A stretch of 64,000 nucleotides of DNA from Bradyrhizobium sp. sBnM-33 (lineage in GTDB: Bacteria; Pseudomonadota; Alphaproteobacteria; Rhizobiales; Xanthobacteraceae), in the NCBI RefSeq assembly GCF_032917945.1, contig NZ_CP136624.1:1674001-1738000 (forward strand), in the 5' to 3' direction. Positions within the stretch are counted from its first letter, which is position 1. Each line of letters starts with the position of its first letter. A program made the translations under genes and the position numbers. Of the stretch, positions 27,601-35,537 are shown one piece after another. The notes under the pieces were generated by a model. The model was not told the DNA's origin. It saw only the letters and a program-made list of their open reading frames with translations, and did not search any database.

Positions 27601-28242
27601 CTAGCGTCGAGTGGTAAATTCCTTCGCCGCTCGCCGATATTCCCACTTGGCCCGCTCAAGTTCTGGCCGATCGAACTCTGCCTGGGGGTAGCCGACGCAG
27701 AGATAGCCGATGAGTTTCCAGGACTCCGACACTTCGAGAATCTCGTGGATGCGGGCCGGATTCAGGATCGACACCCAGCCAAGCCCAATGCCCTCCGCGC
27801 GTGCGGCGAGCCACATCGAGCAGATGGCCGCGGCGACGGAATATTCGACCGTTTCCGGCATCGTTGCTCGCCCGAGGCCATACCCGATATCGCTTGCCTT
27901 TTCCGCGAACACGGCCAGGTGACCCGGAGCCTCTTCGAGGCCGGCAAGCTTAAGCGTCGCGTACCGCGCCACGCGTTCGCCTGAATAAGAATGCAACGCA
28001 TCGGCATTGCAGGTCTTGAAGTCTTCGATCACGGCACGGCGCCTCGCCTTGTCCTCGACGATGACGAACCGCCACGGCTGGCTCAGGCCGACGGACGGGG
28101 AAAGGCAGGCGATCTCAATGAGCCGCTCAATGGCTTCGCTCGGGAGCAGATCGGGACGAAAGCGCCGTACGTCGCGGCGCCACACGAACAGCTCACGCAG
28201 TTGCCGGCGAAAAACTTCATCGAATGAGATCGTCAAGGTCAT
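27601..28242 (-). CDS. bluB: 5,6-dimethylbenzimidazole synthase
   Basis: 213-residue flavin-dependent nitroreductase-fold enzyme that fragments reduced FMN with oxygen to give dimethylbenzimidazole, the lower ligand of B12. Motifs: FVWRRDVRRFRPD, SPSVGLSQPWRFV, AAICSMWLAARAEGIGLGWVS and GYLCVGYPQ, the pattern that separates BluB from ordinary nitroreductases. Its start overlaps the stop of cobS by four bases (ATGA), so the two are coupled. Downstream on this strand is the TC microsatellite. Confidence 0.96.
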   Translation of the reverse strand: MTLTISFDEVFRRQLRELFVWRRDVRRFRPDLLPSEAIERLIEIACLSPSVGLSQPWRFVIVEDKARRRAVIEDFKTCNADALHSYSGERVARYATLKLAGLEEAPGHLAVFAEKASDIGYGLGRATMPETVEYSVAAAICSMWLAARAEGIGLGWVSILNPARIHEILEVSESWKLIGYLCVGYPQAEFDRPELERAKWEYRRAAKEFTTRR

Positions 28243-29021
28243 AGTTCCGTCTGGAGGAGGGCTACCGCCACCAGCAGAATCGCGATCTCGCCAATCTGCT
28301 CGAACGCACCCAATATATCACCTGTCTGTCCTCCGACCTGTCTGGTGGCAAGCCGCGCCAATATCAGCCCGGCCAGCGACAACAAGATCAGTCCGATCGT
28401 CGCCTTGCTCGGCCCGAGACCGCAAACGAGGCAAGCGGTCGCAAGACCAACAGCAATGGCAGCGCTTTGCCACGGCGGCTGTCCGGCCCCCGCTGAAAGT
28501 CCGTCCGACCGTGCCGGCGGAATCAGCCACATGAATACCGGCAAGCCGGCGCGCGCCGCCGCATGTGCAACCAAAAGCGCGGCCGCAACCGACTGTGGAT
28601 CGGCGATAGTTGCAAGCGCGCTCCATCGCAAGATGAGCGAGACGATAAGCGCGCAGCCGCCATAAGTACCGATCCGGCTGTCCCGCATGATCTCGAGCTT
28701 CCGCTCGCGCGTCCGACCGCCGCCGAGCCCGTCGGCGGTATCGGCAAGGCCGTCCTCGTGCATCGCGCCGGTGATAAGAACCGTGGCCGCCACCGCGAGC
28801 ATGGCGGCCGGGCCGGGCGGCAAACCCACCTCGCGCGCGATCGAATAGACCACCGCTCCGGTAAGGCCCACCACCAGTCCGGCTACCGGCAGCGCCCAGC
28901 TCGCGCGGCCAACACCGCCATCGCTGACCGGCTTCGCCGGCCCGAGAGGTAGAATCGTGGAGAGAGAGATGGCGATCCTCAGATCAGTAACGATGCTTCT
29001 GAGAACCTCGAGATGATGCAT
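28239..29021 (-). CDS. cobS: Adenosylcobinamide-GDP ribazoletransferase (cobalamin synthase)
   Basis: 260-residue polytopic membrane enzyme that joins adenosylcobinamide-GDP with alpha-ribazole (phosphate) to make adenosylcobalamin (CobS in enteric naming, CobV in Pseudomonas denitrificans naming). Motifs: the acidic MHEDGLADTADGLGGGRTRERKLEIMRDSRIGTYG region, which binds metal and substrate (no more than part is quoted: GLADTADGLGGG), and several hydrophobic helices. It lies between cobP upstream and bluB downstream on the minus strand. Confidence 0.95.
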   Translation of the reverse strand: MHHLEVLRSIVTDLRIAISLSTILPLGPAKPVSDGGVGRASWALPVAGLVVGLTGAVVYSIAREVGLPPGPAAMLAVAATVLITGAMHEDGLADTADGLGGGRTRERKLEIMRDSRIGTYGGCALIVSLILRWSALATIADPQSVAAALLVAHAAARAGLPVFMWLIPPARSDGLSAGAGQPPWQSAAIAVGLATACLVCGLGPSKATIGLILLSLAGLILARLATRQVGGQTGDILGAFEQIGEIAILLVAVALLQTEL

Positions 29022-29089
29022 AGGTCTTCAACCTTCGAACCGTCAACTCGCACAACGGGCGAGGCGTCGCAACTCCGCCGAGCGCGGCA

Positions 29090-29593
29090 CTATTTCAGCT
29101 TCATCGGCAATCCTGCCACGACGAATTCGACCTCGTCGGCAACGGAGGCAATCGTCTGGTTCAGGATGCCCGCCGCGTCCCGAAATGCGCGCGCCAGCGC
29201 ATTATCCGGCACGATACCGAGCCCGACCTCGTTCGTGACCATGACGACCGGACTGCGTTGGCGGGCAAGCGCGTCAGCGAGCAGTGAAGCCTCATGCGAC
29301 CAGTTGCGCTCCGCCTGGAGCAAATTCGATAGCCAGAGCGTGAGACAATCGATCAGCCTTGCGCCACCGCCATCTGTCTCGGCTAGGGCCTGCACGAGGT
29401 CAAGCGGTACCTCGCGCTCGATCCAGTCATTTCCGCGTCGCGCGCGATGCTTTGCTATTCGTTCGCCCATTTCCTCATCGAGCGCCTCTGCCGTGGCGAA
29501 ATAGACGGGTTGCCCCGGAAAGGCACGCGCGCGGACTTCCGCGCGCCGGCTTTTGCCTGATCGGGCGCCGCCCGTGATGAGTATGATGGCCAT
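29090..29593 (-). CDS. cobP: Adenosylcobinamide kinase / adenosylcobinamide-phosphate guanylyltransferase
   Basis: 167-residue bifunctional enzyme (CobP, CobU in enterics) that phosphorylates adenosylcobinamide and transfers GMP. It has the P-loop ITGGARSGKSRRAE, the YFATAEALDEEM stretch, the HRARRG region with the guanylylated His, and VTNEVGLGIVPDNALARAFRD. Length is typical. It is the first gene of the minus-strand cobP-cobS-bluB unit and is divergent from cbiB across about 130 bases. Confidence 0.96.
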   Translation of the reverse strand: MAIILITGGARSGKSRRAEVRARAFPGQPVYFATAEALDEEMGERIAKHRARRGNDWIEREVPLDLVQALAETDGGGARLIDCLTLWLSNLLQAERNWSHEASLLADALARQRSPVVMVTNEVGLGIVPDNALARAFRDAAGILNQTIASVADEVEFVVAGLPMKLK

Positions 29594-29721
29594 GACGTCC
29601 TCCGCTCAGCCAGCAGTAATCACCATTCTCCGATAAAGACAAAGGCGAAATCAGGCGAGATGGGGCTTGCCTTGATGCAGAATTCTTGCGCATCAGGATC
29701 AGACAGGACGGGAGACGATAC

Positions 29722-30663
29722 GTGGGCTTTGCAGGAGCGATGGTGGTGGCGATGACGGTGGACGCCCTGTTGGGCTGGCCCGACGCACTGTTCGCCCGCG
29801 TGGGGCATCCCGTCACTTGGCTCGGCAGGCTGATCAACATCCTCGATATTTGCTTCAACAGGTCCATCGACCCGCCTGGAATCCGGCGGATTGCTGGCGC
29901 AGTCGTGGCGCTTTTCGTGATTGGGCTTTCGGCCGGCATCGGATGGTCAGTTCAAGCCGCGCTCACCTTTGAATGGAGCCGCATCGTCCTGCTGGGAATC
30001 CTGGTATGGCCCTTGGTCGCACTTCGTTCGCTTTATGATTATGTGGCCGCCGTTGCGCATCCCCTGCAATCCGGTGATATCGCAACCGCACGTGCCGCGG
30101 TCGCGCACATCGTGGGACGCGACCCCGCAGCTCTCGATGAGGCAGGTATTGCGCGCGCGGCCATCGAGAGTCTGGCCGAGAACGCCTCCGACGGCATCGT
30201 CGCGCCGGTGTTCTGGGGGGCGTTGTTCGGGCTTCCGGGCATCATCGGCTACAAGGCGATCAATACGCTCGATTCCATGATCGGCCATCGCACGGAGCGG
30301 CACGGATCTTTCGGTTGGGCTGCCGCGCGCATCGACGATCTCGCAAATTTGATACCTGCACGTCTCACCGGTTGTCTGTTCATGCTGGTTGCCGGGCGGC
30401 CTTCGGATGCCATGTCGTGCATGGTGAGGGATGCGAGCCGCCACCGCTCGATCAATGCCGGCTGGCCGGAAGCAGCCATGGCCGGCGCGCTCGGCGTGCG
30501 GCTCAGCGGGCCGCGCATCTATCACGGAAGTACCGCCGACGAACCCTGGCTCAACGAGGGCGCGCGCGATCCGCTTGCCGCTGACATATGGCAAGGGCTG
30601 AAGCTCTACGTCCGCGCCATGGTCCTGTTGGCCGGCGCGCTTGCGATGATGGCTCTCGCATAA
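29722..30663 (+). CDS. cbiB: Adenosylcobinamide-phosphate synthase (CbiB/CobD)
   Basis: About 313-residue membrane protein that attaches the aminopropanol(-phosphate) arm to adenosylcobyric acid. Motifs: DALLGWPDALFARVGHPVTWLGRLI, ESLAENASDGIVAPVFW, GHRTERHGSFGWAAARIDDL and ALGVRLSGPRIYHG (each quoted in part). GTG 29722 is chosen because GGGAG lies seven bases upstream; ATG 29740 sits too close to its GGAG, and a TTG at 29686 is further out. It is followed 11 bases later by cobC, which makes the aminopropanol side chain. Confidence 0.93.
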   Translation: MGFAGAMVVAMTVDALLGWPDALFARVGHPVTWLGRLINILDICFNRSIDPPGIRRIAGAVVALFVIGLSAGIGWSVQAALTFEWSRIVLLGILVWPLVALRSLYDYVAAVAHPLQSGDIATARAAVAHIVGRDPAALDEAGIARAAIESLAENASDGIVAPVFWGALFGLPGIIGYKAINTLDSMIGHRTERHGSFGWAAARIDDLANLIPARLTGCLFMLVAGRPSDAMSCMVRDASRHRSINAGWPEAAMAGALGVRLSGPRIYHGSTADEPWLNEGARDPLAADIWQGLKLYVRAMVLLAGALAMMALA

Positions 30664-30674
30664 CGGAGAAGGCT

Positions 30675-31640
30675 ATGCTCGAGCATGGTGGCAATCTCGA
30701 TCTCGCCGTGCAGCGTTTCGGCGGGCGTGCGCAGGACTGGATCGACCTCTCGACCGGGATCAATCGGCAGCCCTATCCGGTGAGCGAGATTGAGCCAAGG
30801 CATTGGAGCGCGCTGCCCTCCCGATCCGACATCGAGTCCCTCCATCAGGCTGCTCATCAGGCCTATGCCACCAAGGCGCCAATCGTGGCGCTTGGTGGCG
30901 CACAAGCGGCCATCCAATTGTTGCCGAATCTTTCATCGTGCGGCAGGGCGCGGATTCTTGCGCCCACCTATAACGAGTACGCAGCAGTTCTTGCGGCCGC
31001 AGCCTGGGACGTGGCAGAGGTTTTTGATCTCGAAGGGTTGGTGGGTGCCGATCTCGCCGTGGTCGTCAATCCCAACAATCCAGACGGCCAGCGCCATGAT
31101 CCGAACGAACTGCTCGCGCTGTTGCCGCGCGTCGGTCGACTCGTGGTCGACGAGAGCTTCGGCGATGCCGTCCCCGACCTGTCGCTGGCACCGGAGGCGA
31201 AACGGCCGGGGCTGTTGATCCTGCGCTCGTTCGGAAAATTTTACGGGCTTGCGGGACTACGGCTCGGCTTCGCGCTCGGCAGCGAGGCCGATGTCGCGGC
31301 GCTGGCGGCGATGGCAGGCCCATGGCCGATTTCGGGTGCTGCGATTGCGATCGGACGGCGCGCCTTGCTTGATCGCGATTGGACGAAGGCGACCTCCATG
31401 CGGCTGGCACACGACGGCGTCCGGCTGGACGCCGAAGTGCGATCGCAGGACTGGCAACTGGTCGGTGGCACGCCGCTGTTCCGGCTCTATGAGGCCGGCG
31501 ACGCGCGTGCCGCGCAGGAGCGGCTCGCACGGGGCCAGATCTGGTCGCGTGTATTTGGGCAAAGACCGGGATGGCTGCGGCTGGGATTGCCGGGTAACGA
31601 GACCGAATGGGCGCGGTTTGCTGCCGCGCTCTCGCGTTGA
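30675..31640 (+). CDS. cobC: Threonine-phosphate decarboxylase / CobC aminotransferase
   Basis: 321-residue PLP-dependent class I/II aminotransferase-fold protein related to CobD of Salmonella and CobC of Pseudomonas denitrificans. It supplies (R)-1-amino-2-propanol phosphate for the nucleotide loop. Motifs: HGGNLDLAVQRFG at the N-terminus, VVVNPNNPDG, and the PLP lysine in LRSFGKFYGLAGLRLGF. ATG 30675 follows a GGAGAAGG site 11 bases after cbiB. It converges on cobQ with only 9 bases between stops. Confidence 0.93.
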   Translation: MLEHGGNLDLAVQRFGGRAQDWIDLSTGINRQPYPVSEIEPRHWSALPSRSDIESLHQAAHQAYATKAPIVALGGAQAAIQLLPNLSSCGRARILAPTYNEYAAVLAAAAWDVAEVFDLEGLVGADLAVVVNPNNPDGQRHDPNELLALLPRVGRLVVDESFGDAVPDLSLAPEAKRPGLLILRSFGKFYGLAGLRLGFALGSEADVAALAAMAGPWPISGAAIAIGRRALLDRDWTKATSMRLAHDGVRLDAEVRSQDWQLVGGTPLFRLYEAGDARAAQERLARGQIWSRVFGQRPGWLRLGLPGNETEWARFAAALSR

Positions 31641-31649
31641 TCACCAACC

Positions 31650-33098
31650 TCAGCGCGCAAGCGCAAGCAGCCCTTCGACGTCGAGATGGGCGTCGACATG
31701 ATCGGCTAGCGCGTCGAGTGCGCTCTCCACTCTGGCGCGGTACTGCTGGTCCGTAGCCGGAATGTCCAGTCGTGCGAGAAATGAGCCGCGGAAACCATCG
31801 GAAGCAAACAGGCCGTGCAGATAGCTGCCGTACACGCGTCCGTCGCTGGAAACTGCGCCTTCCAGTGCGCCGTCAGATGAGGCAAATGGCCGTGCTCGAT
31901 CCGGCCCGTCGGTGTGCCCGATGTGAATCTCATAGGCCTCGATCGGCCGGTTCGTCGCGGCGTGAACCGCCGTGACGCGCGTAAGAGTCTTTTGTGGCGT
32001 CATCACCGTCGTTACGTCCAGGAGTCCGAGGCCGGGCGTTTCTCCCGCCGGTCCCTCGATACCTTCCGGATCCTGCACACTGCGCCCGAGCATCTGGTAA
32101 CCGCCGCAGAGTCCGAGCACATGGCCGCCGCGACGATGGTGAGCAAGTAGATCAATGTCCCAGCCCTGGGCGCGCAGGAAGGCGAGGTCGCCACGTGTCG
32201 ACTTCGAGCCGGGAACGATGACGAGCTTTGCATCGCCAGGGATCGCCTCTCCAGGCCCGACCATCACAAGATCGACGCAGGGTTCGAGCTTCAGCGGATC
32301 GAGGTCGTCAAAGTTCGCGATCCGCGAAAGCGCGAGAAAGGCGATTTTGCATTGCGCCGCCTTGCGCGCACCGGCAAGCCCCAGGGCATCTTCGGCCGGA
32401 AGCTCGTTGGCGCGGGCGAAGTAGGGCAGGACCCCAAAACCCCGCCAGGATGTGCGGGTTTCGATCAGCCGATAGCCATCGTCAAACAGGGAGGGATCAC
32501 CGCGAAATTTGTTGATGACAAAACCGCGGATCATGGCGGCATCCTCGGGATCGAGCACGGTCTTGATGCCGACGAGCTGCGCAATGACGCCGCCGCGGTC
32601 AATGTCGCCGATCAGCACGACCGGGACCTCGGCCCTCCGGGCAAAGCCCATGTTGGCGATATCAGCGCTCCGCAAATTGACTTCGGCGGGGCTGCCGGCG
32701 CCCTCGACCAGAACTAGATCGGCGCGATCCTTCAGCCGGGCGAAACTCTCGAGAACCGGCGCCATCAGCGAGGGTTTCATCGCGGCATATTCGCGTGCGC
32801 GCACCGTCGCCACGCGGCGCCCCTGCACGATGATCTGGGCGCCGATATCGGTTTCCGGCTTCAGCAAGACGGGATTCATGTCCGTGTGCGGCTCGACGCC
32901 TGCGGCTTGCGCCTGCAATGCCTGTGCGCGTCCGATCTCGCCGCCGTCGATAGTCACGGCCGCGTTGTTTGACATGTTCTGCGGCTTGAAGGGAAGTACC
33001 CGATGTCCGCGGCGGGTCGCGGCGCGAGCAAGGGCGGCCACGATGAGCGACTTGCCGACGTCGGAGCCGGCTCCCTGGATCATCAATGCGCGCGCCAT
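31650..33098 (-). CDS. cobQ: Adenosylcobyric acid synthase (glutamine-hydrolysing)
   Basis: 482-residue amidotransferase that amidates the b, d, e and g carboxylates of adenosylcobyrinic acid a,c-diamide. It has an N-terminal dethiobiotin-synthetase-like ATP domain ([33 protein letters not shown]) and a C-terminal class I-like glutaminase domain with the Cys nucleophile in [11 protein letters not shown] and the catalytic His in YGSYLHGLF. It is read after cobO on the minus strand. Confidence 0.97.
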   Translation of the reverse strand: MARALMIQGAGSDVGKSLIVAALARAATRRGHRVLPFKPQNMSNNAAVTIDGGEIGRAQALQAQAAGVEPHTDMNPVLLKPETDIGAQIIVQGRRVATVRAREYAAMKPSLMAPVLESFARLKDRADLVLVEGAGSPAEVNLRSADIANMGFARRAEVPVVLIGDIDRGGVIAQLVGIKTVLDPEDAAMIRGFVINKFRGDPSLFDDGYRLIETRTSWRGFGVLPYFARANELPAEDALGLAGARKAAQCKIAFLALSRIANFDDLDPLKLEPCVDLVMVGPGEAIPGDAKLVIVPGSKSTRGDLAFLRAQGWDIDLLAHHRRGGHVLGLCGGYQMLGRSVQDPEGIEGPAGETPGLGLLDVTTVMTPQKTLTRVTAVHAATNRPIEAYEIHIGHTDGPDRARPFASSDGALEGAVSSDGRVYGSYLHGLFASDGFRGSFLARLDIPATDQQYRARVESALDALADHVDAHLDVEGLLALAR

Positions 33099-33122
33099 GG
33101 AATCGGATTCTCGCTTGCTTCG

Positions 33123-33776
33123 TCAGAACTCGATGCCGGGCTGCGCCTTGATTCCGGATCGGAAGGGATGCTTCACGAGCGTCATCTCCGTGACGAGGTC
33201 GGCGGCGTCGATCAATTCCTGCTTGGCATTGCGCCCGGTGAGAACGACGTGCGTCATCGGCGGCTTTGAATTCTTGAGAAATTCAACGATTTCTCCGATC
33301 TCCAGATAGTCGTAGCGAAGCGCAATGTTGATCTCGTCGAGAACGACCATGCGCAAGGCGTGATCGGCGGTCAGCTGTTTGGCCTTCTCCCATGCGGCGC
33401 GGGCGGCAGCGACGTCGCGGGAGCGGTCCTGGGTTTCCCAGGTAAAGCCTTCACCCATCGCATGGAACTGGCACAGTTCACCAAAATGTCCGGTCAGGAG
33501 ACGGCGCTCGCCGGTATCCCACGCACCCTTGATGAATTGCACGACAGCGCAGGGAAAGCCATGCGCGACGCACCGCATGATCATGCCGAAGGCCGAGGAA
33601 GATTTTCCCTTGCCTGCGCCGGTGTGGACGATGATGAGTCCCTTCTCTCCACTCTTGGTGGCCATCATCCGGTCGCGGGCGGCCTTCTTCTTCGCCATTT
33701 TGGCAGCATGGCGGGTATCGAGCGAGGCCTCGGCGACGACAGCTTCCTCCTCAGCGGCATCCGGTTCGGAAATCAT
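33123..33776 (-). CDS. cobO: Corrinoid adenosyltransferase
   Basis: 217-residue CobO/BtuR-type ATP:cob(I)alamin adenosyltransferase with the P-loop HTGAGKGKSSSAFG, VQFIKGAWDTGE, and LDEINIALRYDYL. The N-terminal about 40 residues are a charged extension (MAKKKAARDRMMATKSGEKG) normal for this family. ATG 33776 is preferred over ATG 33800 because AAGGA lies eight bases upstream. It is divergent from the riboswitch-cobW operon and upstream of cobQ. Confidence 0.95.
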   Translation of the reverse strand: MISEPDAAEEEAVVAEASLDTRHAAKMAKKKAARDRMMATKSGEKGLIIVHTGAGKGKSSSAFGMIMRCVAHGFPCAVVQFIKGAWDTGERRLLTGHFGELCQFHAMGEGFTWETQDRSRDVAAARAAWEKAKQLTADHALRMVVLDEINIALRYDYLEIGEIVEFLKNSKPPMTHVVLTGRNAKQELIDAADLVTEMTLVKHPFRSGIKAQPGIEF

Positions 33777-33825
33777 CTGCACGTTCCTTTGGCTTGACAA
33801 GTTGCACGCTTGAGCAAATGGTGAG

Positions 33826-34020
33826 GCAGCGTTGGTTCCTGTCCTACGACAGGCGAAGAGGGAATGCGATAGGGCTCTTGCCTCGAAGCTTTAGCCCTGA
33901 AAAGCAGCCGCCCCCGCGACCGTGACCGGAGAGATCTCCAAGAACCACTGGCCCGTTTGGGTTGGGAAGGTGGAGATCAAAGGGAAACCTGCTCCGCAAG
34001 CCGGGAGACCTGCCAGCGCA
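33826..34020 (+). promoter_or_regulatory. Cobalamin riboswitch upstream of DUF1636-cobW-cobN
   Basis: Aptamer blocks in order: GGTTCCTGTCC, GAGGGAATGCGATAGGGCTC, GCCGCCCCCGCGACCGTGACC, AACCACTGG, GGGAAGG and GCAAGCCGGGAGACCTGCC. It ends about 110 bases before the start of the first gene. No terminator hairpin with a T-run follows; instead a start-codon-sequestering hairpin (34093-34131) suggests translational control by B12. Confidence 0.94.
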
Positions 34021-34092
34021 CAGATTGACCACCGGCGGACGGGGTGTTCCGCGACGGGGAGCGAACCCTCGCGTCTCTGGGTTCGTGTGCCT

Positions 34093-34131
34093 CATCGCCT
34101 CCGTCAAAAATTTTTTGAAGAAGGGGCGATG
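34093..34131 (+). promoter_or_regulatory. Start-site-sequestering hairpin (riboswitch expression platform)
   Basis: CATCGCC (34093-34099) is complementary to GGCGATG (34125-34131), which contains the ATG of the DUF1636 gene and abuts its GGGG ribosome site. The intervening TCAAAAATTTTTTGA is itself nearly self-complementary and extends the stem. Folding would hide the start codon, consistent with B12-dependent translational repression. Confidence 0.65.
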
Positions 34132-34503
34132 ACCGTTACGTTGCATGTCTGCATCACCTGCTGTGCCGGCCAAACGCTGATGGAAGGCGAAACCGCGCCA
34201 GGCGCGCGTCTGCACAGCGCCATCCTCGCGGCTGGCGTGCCGGAAGGCGTCAACGTCGTTCCGGTCGAGTGTCTATCCGCCTGCAGCCAAGGCTGCTCGA
34301 TTGCACTCTCCGGTCCCCGGCGCTGGTCCTATGTGTACGGCCGCTTGTCAGACGCAAGCGCGCCGGACGTTGTTGCTGGCGCCGCGGCCTATGCGGCGGC
34401 GCCCGACGGCATCGTGCCATGGCGCAGCCGGCCGGAGATCTTCCGCAAGCAGTCGCTTGCGCGCATTCCACCCATCGCCGTCGTGCCGGAGGCCGCAGAA
34501 TGA
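34129..34503 (+). CDS. DUF1636 ferredoxin-like protein of the cobalamin operon
   Basis: 124-residue protein with Cys motifs CITCCAGQT near residue 9 and CLSACSQGCSIAL near residues 48-58, the pattern of the DUF1636 family, which has a thioredoxin-like ferredoxin fold predicted to bind [2Fe-2S] or metal. The family commonly stands beside cobW/cobN under B12 riboswitches, and the name-giving function is not established. ATG 34129 follows GGGG and lies inside the sequestering hairpin. The stop overlaps the cobW start (ATGA). A role in metal delivery or redox for the corrin ring is inference. Confidence 0.88.
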   Translation: MTVTLHVCITCCAGQTLMEGETAPGARLHSAILAAGVPEGVNVVPVECLSACSQGCSIALSGPRRWSYVYGRLSDASAPDVVAGAAAYAAAPDGIVPWRSRPEIFRKQSLARIPPIAVVPEAAE

Positions 34504-35537
34504 AAACGCTTGCCAAGATCCCGGTGACCGTTGTCACCGGCTTTCTCGGATCGGGCAAGACGACGCTGATCCAGCACCTGATCACCAACGCGAACGGCAG
34601 GAAGCTTGCGGTGCTCGTCAACGAGTTCGGCAGCGAAGGCGTGGATGGAGAGATCCTGAAATCCTGCGCGGACGCCAACTGTCCTGCAGAGAACATCGTA
34701 GAGCTCGCCAATGGCTGCATCTGCTGCACAGTCGCCGACGATTTCATTCCCGCCATCGAGCAGTTGCTCTCTCGACGCGTGAAGCCCGACCATATCCTGA
34801 TCGAGACATCGGGATTGGCATTGCCGAAGCCACTGCTCAAGGCATTCGACTGGCCCGAAATCCGCTCGCGGATCACGGTCGACGGCGTGATCGCGCTAGC
34901 GGACGCGGAGGCCGTGGCGGCCGGCCGCTTCGCACCCGATCCTGTCGCGGTCGAAGCCCAGCGTGCGGCCGATGAAAACCTCGACCATGAAACGCCGCTT
35001 TCGGAAGTATTCGAGGATCAGATCGCTTGCGCGGACATCGTGCTGCTCACCAAGGCGGACCTTGTCGGCGCGGAAGGACTTGAAGCGGCCAAGGCGGCAA
35101 TCGCGGCCGAGATGCCGCGTCGCGTGCTGCTGATGCTGCCGGTCGTCGACGGCGCGGTCGATGCCCGTGTGATCCTTGGTCTCGAAGCAGCGGCAGAAGA
35201 CGATCTCGCCGCGCGCCCCTCGCACCACGACGGCGAGGAAGAGCACGAACACAACGATTTTGCCTCCGTTGTAGTCGAGTTCCCGGAAGTCGCGAATATC
35301 GATGCGCTGGTCGCATCGATTCAGCGGCTTGCGCGCGAACAGAACGTGCTGCGCGCCAAGGGATATATTGCGGTTGCGGGCAAGCCGATGCGATTGCTGA
35401 TGCAATCGGTCGGGGAGCGAGTACGACATCAGTTCGATATGCCCTGGGGCACGCGGCCAAGGCGGTCGAAGCTGGTTCTGATCGGTGAATACGACGATAT
35501 CGACGAGGCTGCCATCAGGGCGGGACTTGGTGTCTGA
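34500..35537 (+). CDS. cobW: CobW-family metal GTPase
   Basis: 345-residue G3E-family GTPase with P-loop GFLGSGKTT, the metal-binding CxCC motif in NGCICCTV, the ETSGLALP switch and TKADLV for guanine. A His/Glu-rich stretch (HHDGEEEHEHN, about residue 241) probably binds metal. CobW delivers cobalt for the aerobic cobaltochelatase, whose CobN subunit is the next gene. It overlaps its neighbours at both ends (ATGA with DUF1636, TGATG with cobN), so this is one operon. Confidence 0.96.
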   Translation: MKTLAKIPVTVVTGFLGSGKTTLIQHLITNANGRKLAVLVNEFGSEGVDGEILKSCADANCPAENIVELANGCICCTVADDFIPAIEQLLSRRVKPDHILIETSGLALPKPLLKAFDWPEIRSRITVDGVIALADAEAVAAGRFAPDPVAVEAQRAADENLDHETPLSEVFEDQIACADIVLLTKADLVGAEGLEAAKAAIAAEMPRRVLLMLPVVDGAVDARVILGLEAAAEDDLAARPSHHDGEEEHEHNDFASVVVEFPEVANIDALVASIQRLAREQNVLRAKGYIAVAGKPMRLLMQSVGERVRHQFDMPWGTRPRRSKLVLIGEYDDIDEAAIRAGLGV

